From positions 11,470,001-11,534,000 of the forward strand of contig JBANAY010000003.1 in assembly GCA_037952775.1 (NCBI GenBank): a DNA stretch of 64,000 nucleotides, written 5' to 3'. Positions 1-12,272 of this stretch are shown here, in pieces (the first letter of the stretch is position 1; every line of letters begins with the position of its first letter). The stretch is from Clonostachys chloroleuca. Lineage: Eukaryota; Ascomycota; Sordariomycetes; Hypocreales; Bionectriaceae. A program made the translations under genes and the position numbers. The notes below the pieces were generated by a model. That model was not told the origin of the DNA and made no database searches. It saw nothing but the letters and a program-made list of their open reading frames with translations.

Positions 1-2374
1 CCCTGGAAGGGAGGTGCTAGGTGAAGGTTTGACGAGATGCAGTGGCAGGTTCTCGAACTTACCCATTTCGAGTCGCACAAGCGCCCAAGTCCCATGATCT
101 AGTCTACTCGATCGAGTGCAAAGGATAACTAGGGATGCATTCCGGCGTCAGAGGAATCGTAGGCGAGTGGTCCCTAGGAGCGGCGTGGGCCTCGTTGGTA
201 CTCCTCTGCGATCAAGTAGAGGCGCTTCGCAGACCCTGCCAGTAAATCAGAGATACCTCAGACTCGCAGTAGGGTAGATGAGGATCCGGTGGTCGAACGT
301 AGCCAGGCGATGGTTGGCTGTCAAAACGAGATCACTCCTCATACGTCCCAGCAGGTAGTTGGAATCAATGATCCTGACCATGCATCGTCCAGCCCAGACC
401 ACTGTCCTTGGATAAGGCACAGACCAATGAGGCTCGTGGCGAGCAACGCAGGGATCGAATATTACTGTTCAACCTCCATCCATTTCCTCTCTCCAGTTTG
501 AGCTCCCATGCGACATGCAAGGGCGGTGGCCTATCAGAAGTCGGGAAGTAGCGGTTGGCGGGGCAAGGAGGGGCAGCTCTCACTGGCTACCGCCCCGTAT
601 TTCGTGGGTTAGCGTCGCTAGAGCCCAATCCAGGGTCCGTTCCGCTGTGCCACCACATCCAAATCTGCCGCCGTCCTCTCTCCAACTTCTCTGGCTCTCC
701 TCAGACACACTTGTGACACAGGATGGGGGTGCCTAGTGGGAAAAGGCACAGATAATAAGTTCTGTGTTCCTGTTTCGGTACTGAGATAGTCCATGCACCC
801 CCGCCACGTGGTGAGATGGGACATACTGCCTGCCACGAACTGGCTGTAGCATTCCCCTCTGAGAAATGAGCTAGTGATTAAGCTCCTCTGAAGTTCAGCC
901 ACAATGCATGGTCGGTCTTGGACACAGATCTATGAGAACGGGCCCGTTACTGCGTAGGACCGTCAGGGCCGAGGCTATCAGCCGAATACTAATGTTACAA
1001 TGACACAATGGACATCTCTCGACTTGTTCGGCCTGCTACCCTACAGCACCAGAGGCAACATTGCACGCGAGTTATCATAGTTGTTACGAGGAAAATGTGG
1101 TTGGACGTCATCGTTTCGTTGGTGGGTTTGGAACTCGGTTTTGGTTTCTTGTTCTTTTAGACATTAAATACAGAAAGGCTGCGGTATATTTTGCTCAAGG
1201 ATAGAGGGGTCAAAAAATCGGCTCAATCGAAAGTCGGGATCGTCCACTGCAGATCGCAGACATACATCGGGTAAGATTCAAGACACAAACCACCCATGCA
1301 AAAAGCCGTCAGGACTTCGAAATAAGACTCATTTAATAGCGAAGCTTCCCTGCATGTCAGACTACCTAGTAAAAAGTGCGTATCTCGCATTCCGGTGCCA
1401 GCCATGGGAATGTATTCAATCCTTCGATATTCTGTTATGGTTGGCCAAAGCGGAAATATATCGGAATCGCAAATAAAGTACGCTTTTGTACGTAGGATCA
1501 GCCCAAATGAACGGAATATCCCGAGGATAATCCAGTAGATAGTGTGTTAGTGTCAATGTGGACGGCGGATTGATCCCGGAGAACCGTCGTCAACTCCGAG
1601 CCGGACTGTTAGCAAGTCCAGATGGATGCGAAACTTCGGTGAAAATTCCATCGGATTCGGTGCGTGCCAAGGGCCGGAATCTTCGAGGCACCATCCCAGC
1701 CTGCATCAAGTTTCCCATGCATTGATGTAGGATCGACGAGGGAAACTGACCTGATATTCGTATTCGTATCCAAGCCGCTGCCCTGGAACTAAAACTAAGT
1801 ACAGACAGTTGCGTTGGAAAAGGTCGGGATCCCGGCAGGGTGTTCAACCCGGCATCCGACCTCGACACCGCGGCATCTCCTGTAGTTTCCTATTTTGCAA
1901 CGCAGGCGACGTGGAAAAAAGATCGGTTGGTCGGTATCACTTAGGGCACGAGGTTAGTTGTGCATAAGGTCTCCGGACTTCTGAGTCGGCTTGATATACC
2001 CCTTCTGGTAAAGTCCACCCGGCAATATCTGGAATCTGTTAAGTTACCTACCTAGAGATTCGCACAAGGCCAGCCCCCACTACGCTCGCTATCGATAGGA
2101 ATGATCCTGGTTTCCTATTTGCTAACCAGGATCAGGGGACCCACAGCGCCCTTATCCTCCACCAGATAGTCCGGATACTTCCTACGGAGTACATTATCCC
2201 AAAGGTGTCCCCTCCACCGAGTCCTCATCCCCTCGACCACAGTCGCTCTCGTCCGCTGTCCTGCCTTCTTTTCTTGACTGTCCTTTAAGTAGCAGCAACG
2301 TGGCTATCTGGGAACGGTGATCTTGTCTTCCGAATCGAGCTGTCCGCTAGCTGCCTGGCTGTCCCGCGATCACC
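1..2374. other. Intergenic region upstream of the P450 reductase gene
   Basis: No open reading frame here has the length, composition or recognisable motifs of a real gene; the short frames overlap on both strands without similarity to a family I know. The last 150 bases before the reductase start are pyrimidine-rich, as expected for a fungal promoter and leader. A gene ending to the left could leave its 3' end here, but I see no sign of one. Confidence 0.5.
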
Positions 2375-4594
2375 ATGGCTGAGCTCGACACTCTTGACAT
2401 CGTGGTGCTCGGGGTGATTCTTTGCGGCACCCTCGCCTACTTAACTAAGGGCAAGTTTTGGGGAATCGTCAAAGACCCCTATGCTTCCAGCTTTCAAAAT
2501 GGCACCGCAAATGCCAACAAGGCCGGCCGAACGCGAAACATTGTTGAGAAAATGGAAGAATCCGGCAAGAACTGTGTCATCTTTTACGGCTCCCAGACGG
2601 GTACCGCAGAGGATTATGCTTCTCGACTAGCAAAGGAGGGAAAGAGCCGATTCGGCCTGGAAACTATGGTCGCTGACCTGGAAGAATACGACTTTGACAA
2701 TCTTGACACTTTCCCGAGCGACAAGGTGGCCATGTTTGTTCTGGCAACATATGGTGAAGGCGAGCCTACCGATAATGCCGTCGAGTTCTACGAGTTCCTC
2801 ACTGGCGAAGATGTTGCCTTCTCTGAGGGCAATGACCCGGCTTTGGAAAACCTCAACTATGTCGCCTTTGGATTGGGCAACAATACCTACGAGCACTACA
2901 ATTCCATGGTTCGAAACGTTGACAAAGCCCTGACCAAGCTTGGAGCTCATAGAATCGGCGACGCTGGCGAAGGAGACGACGGTGCGGGCACAATGGAAGA
3001 AGACTTTCTTGCCTGGAAAGATCCCATGTGGGCGGCCCTGGCCTCCAAGATGGGTCTCGAGGAACGTGAAGCTGTGTATGAGCCAATCTTTGGTATTGTG
3101 GATCGTGAGGGCCTGACACCCGAATCTGCAGAGGTCTATCTGGGTGAATTAAACAAGATGCAACTGGAGGGTACTAATAAGGGCCCGTTCAATGCTCACA
3201 ACCCGTACATTGCTCCTATCTCAGAGTCTCGCGAATTGTTTTCTGCCAAAGATAGAAACTGTTTGCATCTGGACGTTGATATCAGCGGCTCGAACTTGTC
3301 TTACCAGACTGGAGATCATATTGCTGTGTGGCCAACCAATCCCGGTGCCGAGGTCGACCGATTCCTTGACCTCTTCGAGCTTGCTGAGAAGAGAAACAAC
3401 GTTATCAGTGTCAAGGCCCTCGAGCCAACTGCGAAGGTGCCATTCCCAACTCCCACTACGTACGATGCTATTGTCCGATACCATCTGGAAATCTGCGCTC
3501 CGGTCTCCCGTCAATTCGTTTCAACCCTTGCTGCTTTCGCCCCGAGCGAGGAGATCAAAGCGGAGATGACGAGACTTGGCAACGACAAGGATTACTTCCA
3601 TGAAAAGACTGGCCCTCACTTCTACAACATCGCCCGTTTCCTGTCTGCCGTTAGCAAGGGAGAGAAGTGGACCAAGATACCGTTTTCTGCGATCATCGAG
3701 GGTTTGACCAAGCTCCAGCCTCGTTACTACTCGATTTCATCCTCCTCCATTGTTCAGCCCAAGAAAATCTCTATCACTGCTGTCGTTGAGAGCCAAACGA
3801 TCCCGGGACGTGGAGATCCCTTCCGAGGAGTTGCGACAAACTATCTGTTTGCTCTTAAGCAGAAGCAGAATGGAGATGAGAACCCCACGCCCTTTGGCCA
3901 GACCTATGAGATTACCGGCCCTCGCAACAAGTACGATGGTATCCATGTTCCTGTTCACGTGCGACACTCGAACTTCAAGCTTCCTTCGGACCCAGCCAAA
4001 CCCATCATCATGATTGGCCCCGGAACCGGAGTTGCGCCATTCCGCGGGTTTATCCAGGAGCGTGCTAAGCAGGCCAAGGACGGTGTCAATGTTGGTCGAA
4101 CTCTTCTTTTCTTCGGATGCCGAAAATCGACCGAGGACTTCATGTACAAGTCCGAGTGGGAGGTATGTTTATACCATGTAATTATTTCCCTGTTCTCCAA
4201 TCGTAAGTTAACATCATTTAGGAATATCAAGAGGCACTGGGCGACAAGTTTGAGATGGTTACCGCCTTTTCTCGCGAAGGACCCAAGAAGGTTTATGTGC
4301 AGCATCGCCTCAAGGAGCGTGCCCAGGAAGTGAACGAGCTGCTTCTTCAGAAGGCTAGCTTCTACGTCTGCGGTGATGCTGCCAACATGGCGCGCGAGGT
4401 CAACGCCGTCTTGGTGCAACTCATTGCTGAGGGACGCGGGGTAACAGAGCAGAAGGCAGAGGAGGTTGTCAAGATGATGAGATCAACAAACCAGTACCAG
4501 GTAAGACTCCTTCGAGTCACCCCTCACCTCCCCCTCTGAAAGTTGTCTCCACTGATACTAACACATTGGATTACAGGAGGACGTCTGGTCTTAG
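2375..4594 (+). CDS. NCP1: NADPH-cytochrome P450 reductase
   Basis: Diflavin reductase that passes electrons from NADPH through FAD and FMN to microsomal P450s and other haem enzymes; it sits in the ER membrane by an N-terminal anchor. Exons are 2375-4162, 4222-4500 and 4577-4594, giving 694 residues, the normal fungal length. Visible in order: a hydrophobic anchor at about residues 7-22, the FMN-binding flavodoxin motif YGSQTGTAEDY near 70, the FAD-binding motif PRYYSISSSS near 450, the NADPH-binding GPGTGVAPFRGF near 550, and the C-terminal VWS carrying the conserved aromatic residue that stacks on FAD. The start lies in a good context (CACCATGG). Both introns have GT..AG ends, and the last coding exon holds only five residues plus the stop. 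It has no close neighbour. Confidence 0.96.
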
Positions 4595-5080
4595 ACAGTA
4601 GACAAAAGGATTGGCGCGTTCATTGAGGTAATTAGTGTGGCGGTACTACATATGTGCATATTTTGCTACTTACTGGGGTAAGGATCCCCGGGGTTTTAGT
4701 GTGGGATAAAGGCTCAGGCCAATTGGATTTATTGGTACATAAACAAAGACAGCAAGAATACATTGATAATTGACTACTGGTGGATATCTTTCCCATCCCA
4801 ACTGTGATCAGCCCTACGATGGTGATTTTATTGATGACTCTATCTGGTCTGGCAAATCCATGAGAGGCTTACGTAGTCTCCGGCTTCCAGAAACGACAAT
4901 ATGGGAGAAGTTGTTGCGGCTGAGTCTTGAGGCAAGGAAAAAGAAATGAGGAAAAGAAAAGGAGTAGATGCATGATGGAACCCAGCCGAAACCTCAAAAG
5001 GTGTTACCCACCCACATCTAGAACTTACTTTTTCATTTGGTAGGCGAAATGGGCTGCAGGCTTTGGTATCTCTCTTTATC

Positions 5081-5117
5081 CTCTCTCTCTCTCTTTTTTT
5101 TTTTTTTTTTTTTTTTT
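5081..5117. repeat. CT microsatellite running into a T24 tract
   Basis: A short CT dinucleotide repeat is followed directly by 24 consecutive Ts (5094-5117). It is a simple-sequence repeat with no coding role; its true length is uncertain because such runs are hard to call. Confidence 0.9.
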
Positions 5118-7882
5118 GCTTTTGCCACACTGGCCAATGTGATGAGCGGTGGCAGGGATCAATGAGATTTGTAGCTGGTTGGGCCAATGGATTGCTGGAG
5201 TATGTGGCTTATTTGGTCCGTTTGAGAGTGTAGGAGATCACAGATCTAGGCTTGTGGGCTGGTTAGTACCGCAACGCAGCGTGAATCTCGATAAGCCTTT
5301 CATCCATGTGGCCTTCCCCAGACACGAGCAGCTCCTCTTTGATCACGTCCCTGCTATCGCAGCCTACGTGAAGCGGAGAGCCCACTGTCATTTTCGTCTT
5401 GAGGAAGCATCCCGGACAGGCTTCCAGTCGCCATGGGCAAGACATACAGATGGGTTAGGCGTAAACAGAAATTTCGTGTCTGAGCACTAGCCGGCCTGAG
5501 CGACCAGCGCAGCCTGTGTCGTCGCCCGCAGCATGTAATATTGCGTCGGGAATAATCTCTGCCAATAGAAAAAGTTTGGGGACAGGCTCAGCACCACCAT
5601 GGAGGAGCGGTGATAGATTTTGGCGAAAGAAGCAACGATAGATCGGCCCGGAACTCGATGAGTGCGCTGCCTGCAGTCAATCATTGTTGGGAAATGCCCC
5701 GACTCCATCCGCGCTCATAGATGAGAGATGATAGATCGATTTTCACTCACCGTCAATTGGACAAGGCCTGGAGTCTAGCGCAGTAGTGAGGAGCGTGGCG
5801 TCACGACCCCCAGAGCTGTGCTGGCCAAAGCCCGTAAGACCTTGCCTGGGCTGACTCGATGTCTCGAGGACGCACTCGGACGGGATTGTAAGACATTCTT
5901 TCGATTCATACTGGCCGTAGCTGATCAAGATAGAGAGCAGAATTAGGAGGTAAGCCTTAAAGGTCGGCGGCTCCTTCAGCCATATATATATGTTTGGTGT
6001 TCTCCCCACCTCGTCGTGGTTGCTTTGCCAAGTACCATACGCCTTTTAGCAGTATTCATTATTATCTTTTGAGAATATCAATATTTCTTGTATTTCTTCG
6101 TTTTGCTTTGCTCTATTGGATGTACTCTTTGTCGACTGTTTGCCAATATCCGCATCTGATACTCAGAGGAGGCTAACAGGTTGGTGCAACCAAACGAATC
6201 TTTGATTCCCATCGTCCAGTAATGGCCCATTTCCTTGGATTTAGATCTTGACCAACTGGTAGGTTATTTCAAAAGCTTGGAGACCGCGAGTTGGTGTCAA
6301 CCTTGCCTTGCAAAACCACGGAGACGCTCGACAGTGTATATTTGTGCATGCTCGACCGTGAGCACCTTCGAAAGATCTCAAGTAATTATTAGACTGGGAC
6401 ATCGTGGTACGGGCTCTCTCTCTATCCATCTCCATCAGTAATTTTATTAAGATTGATTCCAGTGCTTCATTCTTTCGAAATCTCTACTGCTCTCGTCGAT
6501 ATCGGCGGCCTGCCTGACTCCTCTGGCTTCTGGAGATTTGGGCGGACACCACGCTTATACACTTTCCCCCAAGCAAGCAGCCTACTTGCCTTACCTCCTA
6601 CCGGTCTCAGATAAGCACGCCCGCCTGGCACGCCTGTTTGGGTCGGAAGTAACGAGACGTCCGGTGCCCTGCTGCTATTGACAGCTGAGAACAATAGAAA
6701 GTGCGGTGGTCAAGTCCAGACGAGGTGAGGACGGTACCTCCAGGCAAGAGCTTGCTGGGTTGAGGTACCTTGACTCGTTGAATAGCAGTAGATGCCCTAA
6801 GCCCCGAAGTTACAGGTACTTGAGGACTGGCCGAAGGCGCATCGAGGGCCAAAGTGGTTCTCAGCCCGACCTCAGAGAAGCGAAATCTCACCTTCTTCTC
6901 ACCTCGCAGGCAGGCACTTGCAGCAGCTGGCGACAGTTGCCCGCCCAACCCCAAGCTATAAAACGCCGCTCTTCTTCTTCTCTCACGATCCTTCTTTCCT
7001 CCCTTCTTCACCACAAACATCTTTGGAATTCGCTTGGTGCCTCCAGCATCCTTTGGACTCCGCAGAGTTCTGTACAATATCGCTACAGTGCACACTTTAC
7101 AGCCATACATTACAGAATACTTCTTCAAGCTTCTTCATATCCCATCATCTCATCATTCTGGTAGCTCCGGCTGCTTCAGAGACTCCTTCCCCTTCTTTTT
7201 GTTTCGTCATCGAGTCTTCAGAAGTCTCGACCGATACAGTGTCATTCTTCGCGACTTCCCCCGCCCCAGAGCTCGCATAACATTCCGTTTTTGAGGTAAG
7301 ACTTCTGCTGCTTGGCACCTCACTCACTCCTTCTGTTCTTCAACTCCCGACAAGTGTCGAGGCCTACTTCTACCCCTTCCTCCTCTCATCCCATCTCTCT
7401 TTTTTTCTTTCTTCTTCTCTCTTCACAGATTCACCACAGTCATCTTCTTCTCTTTCATCCCCGATTCAATCTTTTTCCCAGTCACCCATCTTGCTTGGTA
7501 GATTGTTCTATTTTTCTTACTCTCGCTTCATCTTCCAGTCTTGGTAGCCACATTTGGCCTTGAGCCCGCTTTCTTTCGCCAGGCCTTGGTGTCTGTTCCA
7601 GAGTAAGTTGGCCACCCATTCCTTGTGTCACCAAGTCAAAACTCCTTTCTTTCCCTCTCATCATCCTTGTTTTCTCCTCAATCATTTCTCTATGGCAAGC
7701 CGTGTTTTCTACTGAAGTTGCCTCTCGCATTTGGCCATGTTATCCTCCTGGATTCCGTGGATCGCTTGGTCGATCTGCGTTACCTTAAATCTGGGTGAAG
7801 AAAGCTGGCTAACAACGCGTTAGTTTGCTACTCGATCATTTTCAAATTCCATAATTGCCCGAATCAATTTGTTGCTATTCAG

Positions 7883-7983
7883 GTATGTTTGCATCCACCT
7901 TCTCTCTACTACACCACTTTCAGCCACCATTGTCTCCTATGCTCCCCTTGTCTTCACGGGTCAAAGGCTAACACATAGCACAG
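7883..7983 (+). other. Likely intron in the 5' UTR of the RRM gene
   Basis: A GTATGT donor, a GGCTAAC branch-like element and a terminal CAG, 101 nt long, end 40 bases before the start codon at 8024. This matches the form of the introns inside the gene. It is inferred from consensus only. A further candidate donor (GTAAGA) near 7295 suggests that the leader may contain more than one intron. Confidence 0.6.
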
Positions 7984-8023
7984 CTTCAGTCCTTATTATT
8001 CTCAAGTAACATCCTGACTCGTC

Positions 8024-10076
8024 ATGGATCCCAATACTTCAGCCTTCCACGCCCAGGCTAACGCCGCGGCCCGCCAAAACAACGCCGCTCATGCTGCCCC
8101 TGGGGGAGTTAATGGAGCAGATGCCAATTCTATGATGAGCCACTTTGCTGGCCTCTCTCTTCATGGCATGAACATGACCCAGCCAGGTCCTATTGCTGTC
8201 GGACCAACCCCTTGGATTGGGGCACCCTCCGGGTTTGTTGGAATGCCTCAAGCCATGTATGACCACTTTGCCATGGGCCATGCCCAGATGAGCGAAGTTC
8301 CCTATGCTGCTCAGATCCCAGCTCATGGTTCTGGTGGACCTCTCTATGGACTCAACGTCCCACTTAACACTTCCATGATGCCCTACACCCCAGGACGTCC
8401 TACTGGTCCTCACCCTCGCGCCGATCGTGGCCACTCTGATGTTCCAGGTCTTGAGAACCGTCGCGGTTCTTACTCAACCAATGAGTCTACTCCTACAACT
8501 CCATTCTGGGGTGGTGTCGCCAGTCGTGAAGGTGGCGGTCCCCGGGTCGCCAGCGGTGACCGATCTACTTACACAACTCCATCTCCTCAGCAGCTTGGAA
8601 TGTCTGCTCTTCATGTTGAAACATCGAAGCCTGCTGTCGTCTCAGAGGCGATCTTGGAAGAGCTTTCGAACCGCAAGCCCGCCATCCCCAAGGCGGTGCC
8701 TGCCGTTTTTCCCCCCCCGGTCAGATGAAGAGCCTCGAGCAGAGTCTTGAGAACCGTATTCCTGGCAACCGCAATGTTTACATTCGCGGTCTTCATCCTA
8801 CCACAGATGACGAATTGCTTTTCCTTTTTGCCAACCGTTTCGGTGCAGTCGAGACTTCCAAGGCTATCATCGATACAGGCACTGGTGCTTGCAAGGGGTA
8901 AGAGAACATATTTCCTTGTTTTTAGATTCATCTTTGGCTTTGAACGCATTGACTTACAATTTCTTTCTCCCCTTCCCCTCCATTTAGCTTCGGATTTGCC
9001 AAGTTTGTCGATGCCCAGAGCTCCGAAATGTGCATCCGAGGATTTCATCGCCTTGGCTATGAAGTCGGCTTTGCTCGTGTGAGCCATCAACACCCCATCC
9101 TCACTCCCCGATTCGACCTGTCTGACCCCCGTTAGGAATCCTTCAACTCCCGGCTCAAGGCCCAGGGAGATGATGGTTCCACCAACTTGTACATTTCCAA
9201 TCTGCCCAAGACCCTGAACGAAGTGGTGTGTAAAAGAACAGTTTCCACGTCCCATCTGGGATCTCATTGCTAACTATGGTGAAGGAGCTTGGAACTATCT
9301 TCCTTGGCTACAACATTCTCTCTAGCAAGATTCTTCGTGACAGCATGGGCAACAGTCGCGGCGTCGGGTTTGCTCGGTATGTATACTTTTTAGATGCCCA
9401 TGTTACGATTGTCTATTAACATCTTCAAGATTTGAGGGCCGTACTGTTTGCGATGAAATCATCCGCAAGTTCAATGGCGTTAGCATCGGACACGAGGGCA
9501 TGTTGATGAACATTCGTTACGCCGATACTCCTGCTCAGAAAGAGCTCAAGCGTGTGACTGCCGAGCGCCGCCAGTTCCGCACCAACGAGTATAACATCGG
9601 CGCCTATGGTACTCCCCTTGTTGGTCTGAGCCCAAACATGTACTCCCAGACCCAGTGGCGACGCAACGGTGTTCCTCCCTCTGGAAGGTAATTCTCCTCT
9701 TTTCAAACCTGGAGATGGAATTCCTAATATATCTAACCACATTGTAGTGAGGGATCATCTAGCGCTCGAGCTGGTGGCCAGAGTGCCGCTGGACATAAGG
9801 GATCTCAGCGTGGTGACTCCCAGTACGCGCTGCGACCTCGATCTGTCTGGCTTCGTTGATTTCTAATCGCTCATGTGTAGGGCGGCCACAAGCGATACAA
9901 CGGATTCCGCAGTCTCTTCTCCGAATTCTTCCGAGTGTGACGAGGGCGTGACTATTCATGCGGATCCAGCTGTCGAGGCCGTTGACACTTTGAGCGGTGT
10001 TTCTTCTCCATCTGCATACCAGGAGGTGAAGAAGAAGGAAATTGTCAACAAGGAGGTCATCAAGAATGAAGTCTGA
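8024..10076 (+). CDS. Two-RRM RNA-binding protein, RBMS/MSSP-like (frame broken)
   Basis: Exons 8024-8897, 8988-9078, 9136-9225, 9285-9376, 9430-9687, 9748-9822 and 9881-10076 encode about 558 residues if one base is missing from the C8 run at 8711-8718. As written, the first frame stops at 8729 just after its Pro codons, while the RRM frame resumes immediately with MKSLEQ. The first ~230 residues are Ala/Gly/Met/Pro-rich and disordered. RRM1 shows RNP2 VYIRGL and RNP1 KGFGFAKF; RRM2 shows RNP2 LYISNL and RNP1 RGVGFARF. This tandem RRM pair resembles human RBMS/MSSP and fission yeast Msa1, single-strand RNA/DNA binders that act on mRNA fate. The tail is acidic and Lys-rich. All introns are GT..AG, 53-90 nt. 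The gene converges with RIO2. The family call is firm; its targets are unknown. Confidence 0.85.
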
Positions 10077-10495
10077 GAAAAGATGTTGGTGAGCCCTCTG
10101 GTCTCCTAGAGGCATAATTTCTGTCTTTTCTACGTCAATGTCTTGATAGACTGTCCCCCTTGCCCATGTTTTTTTGGAGTTGATTTCATCAAGTTTTGAT
10201 AGTATTATGCGATCGAAGAACATCTTATGATCTCTGAGATAGCTGATACACTTTGGTGGAATCGCAAATCGCGTCCAACATCTCTCTTTTTTGTACCTTA
10301 GTTTCGAGACAATTGCACTATAGCACGTCAGCAAAAAAATAAATAAATGTGGCGGCAAGGTAATATACACAGATGTTGCGCAAAACTCGAACCTGGATTC
10401 GCCTTACTGCTTTGTGTTGTGTTTGGTGTTTACGCAGATGTAGATTTGAGCAGGTGGTTTGGGTATCATGTTTCATTTAATCGACTCAACTACCA
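10077..10495. other. Convergent 3' spacer between RRM gene and RIO2
   Basis: The stop codons of two converging genes flank this stretch. It should hold both 3' UTRs and polyadenylation signals. I see no gene. Confidence 0.6.
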
Positions 10496-11813
10496 CTAGA
10501 TTGTCATATTCGACATGCCCACTTCTGCGGATTGCTGCCCTTGTTGCTCAGGTTGAACTTCATCTTCGGTTGACTTGGAAGCCACCTCGGCGTCCAAGTC
10601 ATCAACCTCATTTGCCACTCCAATGATTATTTCGCCGCCTTTGTCTGAGGGGTCATCATCATCATCATCATCCTCTTCACTCTCCTCTTCTTCCTCATCA
10701 GAGTTGTTACCATCTGCCTTCATCGCCTCTTTTTCTCTGATGGCAGCCTCTAGATCTTTGACCATTTTCTTGGTGAACCCAGATGCCTCCACTGTTGCAT
10801 CTAATCTTGTTAGGCCAGCCTTCTTCATGGCCCTCTTTGCATCTTTGAAGAAGGGCCCAGGTTCAGTGCTGGTGAAGTGGAATCTTCTGGAGAAGAAGCG
10901 CTTGATGCATTCAACATCTCTGTCAAAATACATTTCTGCGTTTTGGTGCTCCATTGATACCATCTGAGGGAAATCAATGATAACTGGCTCGAGGGTTAAT
11001 GCTTCCTCGCCACTTTCAGTGGTTACCTTGATCTCCTTGATGAGAATGTTGAATTCGTTGAAATCGCCATGAATCAGGCCGTGTTTGGCGAGCCGGAGAA
11101 TTAAAGATATCAACTCGCCGTAAAGTTTTGCTGGGTCCGGGACAGCGGATATTTGTCGTAGAGGAAATGCATCAATGAGAGCCATAAGAATGGTATGTCT
11201 GGACTGCGCGATGGGTTCGGGCACTGGGAAACCTTCTGCTAAAAGAGCCTTCATGAAGGCAAACTCCTTCATGGCGGCAAGTCGGGACAAGTACATCCAC
11301 GAACCGGAGGCTCTATTTTTGAGGTAATCTCGATTCGACTTGACTGTACGGAAGGATATTCTCCCTAGGCGATGGATTTTGAGAACTTTCTGGGTGCCTT
11401 GGTTATCGGCGACGATCATGATGTCGCTTTCTTTTCCAACGCCGATCCTGGTACCAACGCTGTAGATATCTTTTCGAGCAGAGTGGGTGTGCAACGCCAG
11501 GTAATCAAGCCCACCGTACGTCAGTCTGTAGCCATCATACTTGGCCTCCTTGACCCTGGCGATCAACCCGACCTTTGCCAGAGCGGATATGCTTTTATGT
11601 ACACCGCTAGCACCGCCCTTTAGGCGGGCAATCTTCTCGATTAATGGCGTGGGAACAAGTTCATGATTTTTGCTTCCCATTTCCACCTGTATGTGACATT
11701 AGTTGGGGCTTTACATTTGGGCTTCACTTGAGCAGGGGTATCAAACGCACAGCTGTGAGTACGCGCCAGTCTTCAGACGCCAGATAGCGCATGGCCCGCG
11801 TGTCCAGCTTCAT
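10496..11813 (-). CDS. RIO2: Serine/threonine-protein kinase RIO2
   Basis: Atypical kinase/ATPase that works in the cytoplasm on late pre-40S ribosomes, needed for 20S to 18S rRNA maturation. Exons on the minus strand are 11813-11751 and 11686-10496, giving 417 residues. The N-terminal ~90 residues are the RIO2-specific winged helix; the nucleotide loop reads GVGKESDI near 103, the catalytic loop HGDFNEFN near 226, and the metal site IIDFPQ near 259. The C-terminal tail is acidic with runs of Glu and Asp, the Asp run coming from a trinucleotide repeat near 10653-10671. The first exon (MKLDTRAMRYL) matches the conserved RIO2 N terminus, which fixes the start. The intron is 64 nt. The gene shares a 459-bp divergent promoter with RPN1. 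Confidence 0.96.
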
Positions 11814-12272
11814 GATGAAATTGTAGGGTAATTTCCCTGGCTTTTTCTTTTCTAAATTGTAGATGATATCTTGGAAATCGTGCAGAGAGGACCTTTGTTC
11901 CTTGGTTGGAAAAATGTTGGAGGGGTTGTGTATGTCCCTTGATGATAACTTCCTTATCGGCTTATCGATAAGTGATTATGATGTGCATGAGGTCTTGTGA
12001 AGGAGGGATGTCAATGCACGTGACCACGAAGGCTAGCTGACCCAGTTTAACAGGCGCCAGTGCCTCACGTAACCCAAGCTGTAGCAGCTTGGGTCGGTAG
12101 GCTCTATCAGCTTCCATCATCAACAACACCGGCACTCCCTTCTGACATATTCTACACCCACATCTTAGCAATAATCCGAACAGAGATCAACCCCCACCCC
12201 CTGGAGGTCTCTGATTTATTTATATCGTGGAAGATTGGAGGTAGCGAAGCTCGTTACGACTTCGACGACAAC
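11814..12272. promoter_or_regulatory. Bidirectional promoter region of RIO2 and RPN1
   Basis: A 459-bp space between two divergent start codons. It contains a cluster of GATA-type cores at 11944-11949, 11953-11958 and 11961-11972, the last being a perfect CTTATCGATAAG palindrome, and a perfect 10-bp inverted repeat with a 3-nt spacer at 12072-12094. GATA factors of the AreA/Nit2 type recognise such cores in fungi; whether they act here is not shown. Confidence 0.5.
12072..12094. repeat. Perfect 10-bp inverted repeat in the RIO2/RPN1 promoter
   Basis: ACCCAAGCTG, then TAG, then CAGCTTGGGT. The arms are fully complementary. It could be a binding site for a dimeric factor or, if transcribed in the RPN1 leader, a hairpin. 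Confidence 0.8.

Larger units (their letters stand above)
4595..8023. other. Long intergenic region and leader of the RRM gene
   Basis: The first two thirds hold no convincing gene on either strand. A CT repeat followed by 24 Ts lies at 5081-5117. From about 6900 onward the plus strand becomes strongly pyrimidine-rich and probably forms the promoter and a long 5' leader of the RNA-binding protein gene. Frames seen here on either strand are low-complexity Ser/Pro/Phe shadows of these tracts. A perfect AGGTACCT palindrome lies at 6763-6770. Confidence 0.5.

Noticed and set aside
6607..7128. 173-codon minus-strand frame in the leader of the RRM gene
   Set aside because: It is a shadow of the pyrimidine tracts in the opposite strand, with Lys/Arg/Gly runs and no recognisable domain.
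10381..10425. tRNA-like T-arm word (GGTTCGA on the minus strand)
   Set aside because: No acceptor stem, D arm or A box could be found around it; it lies in a 3' spacer.
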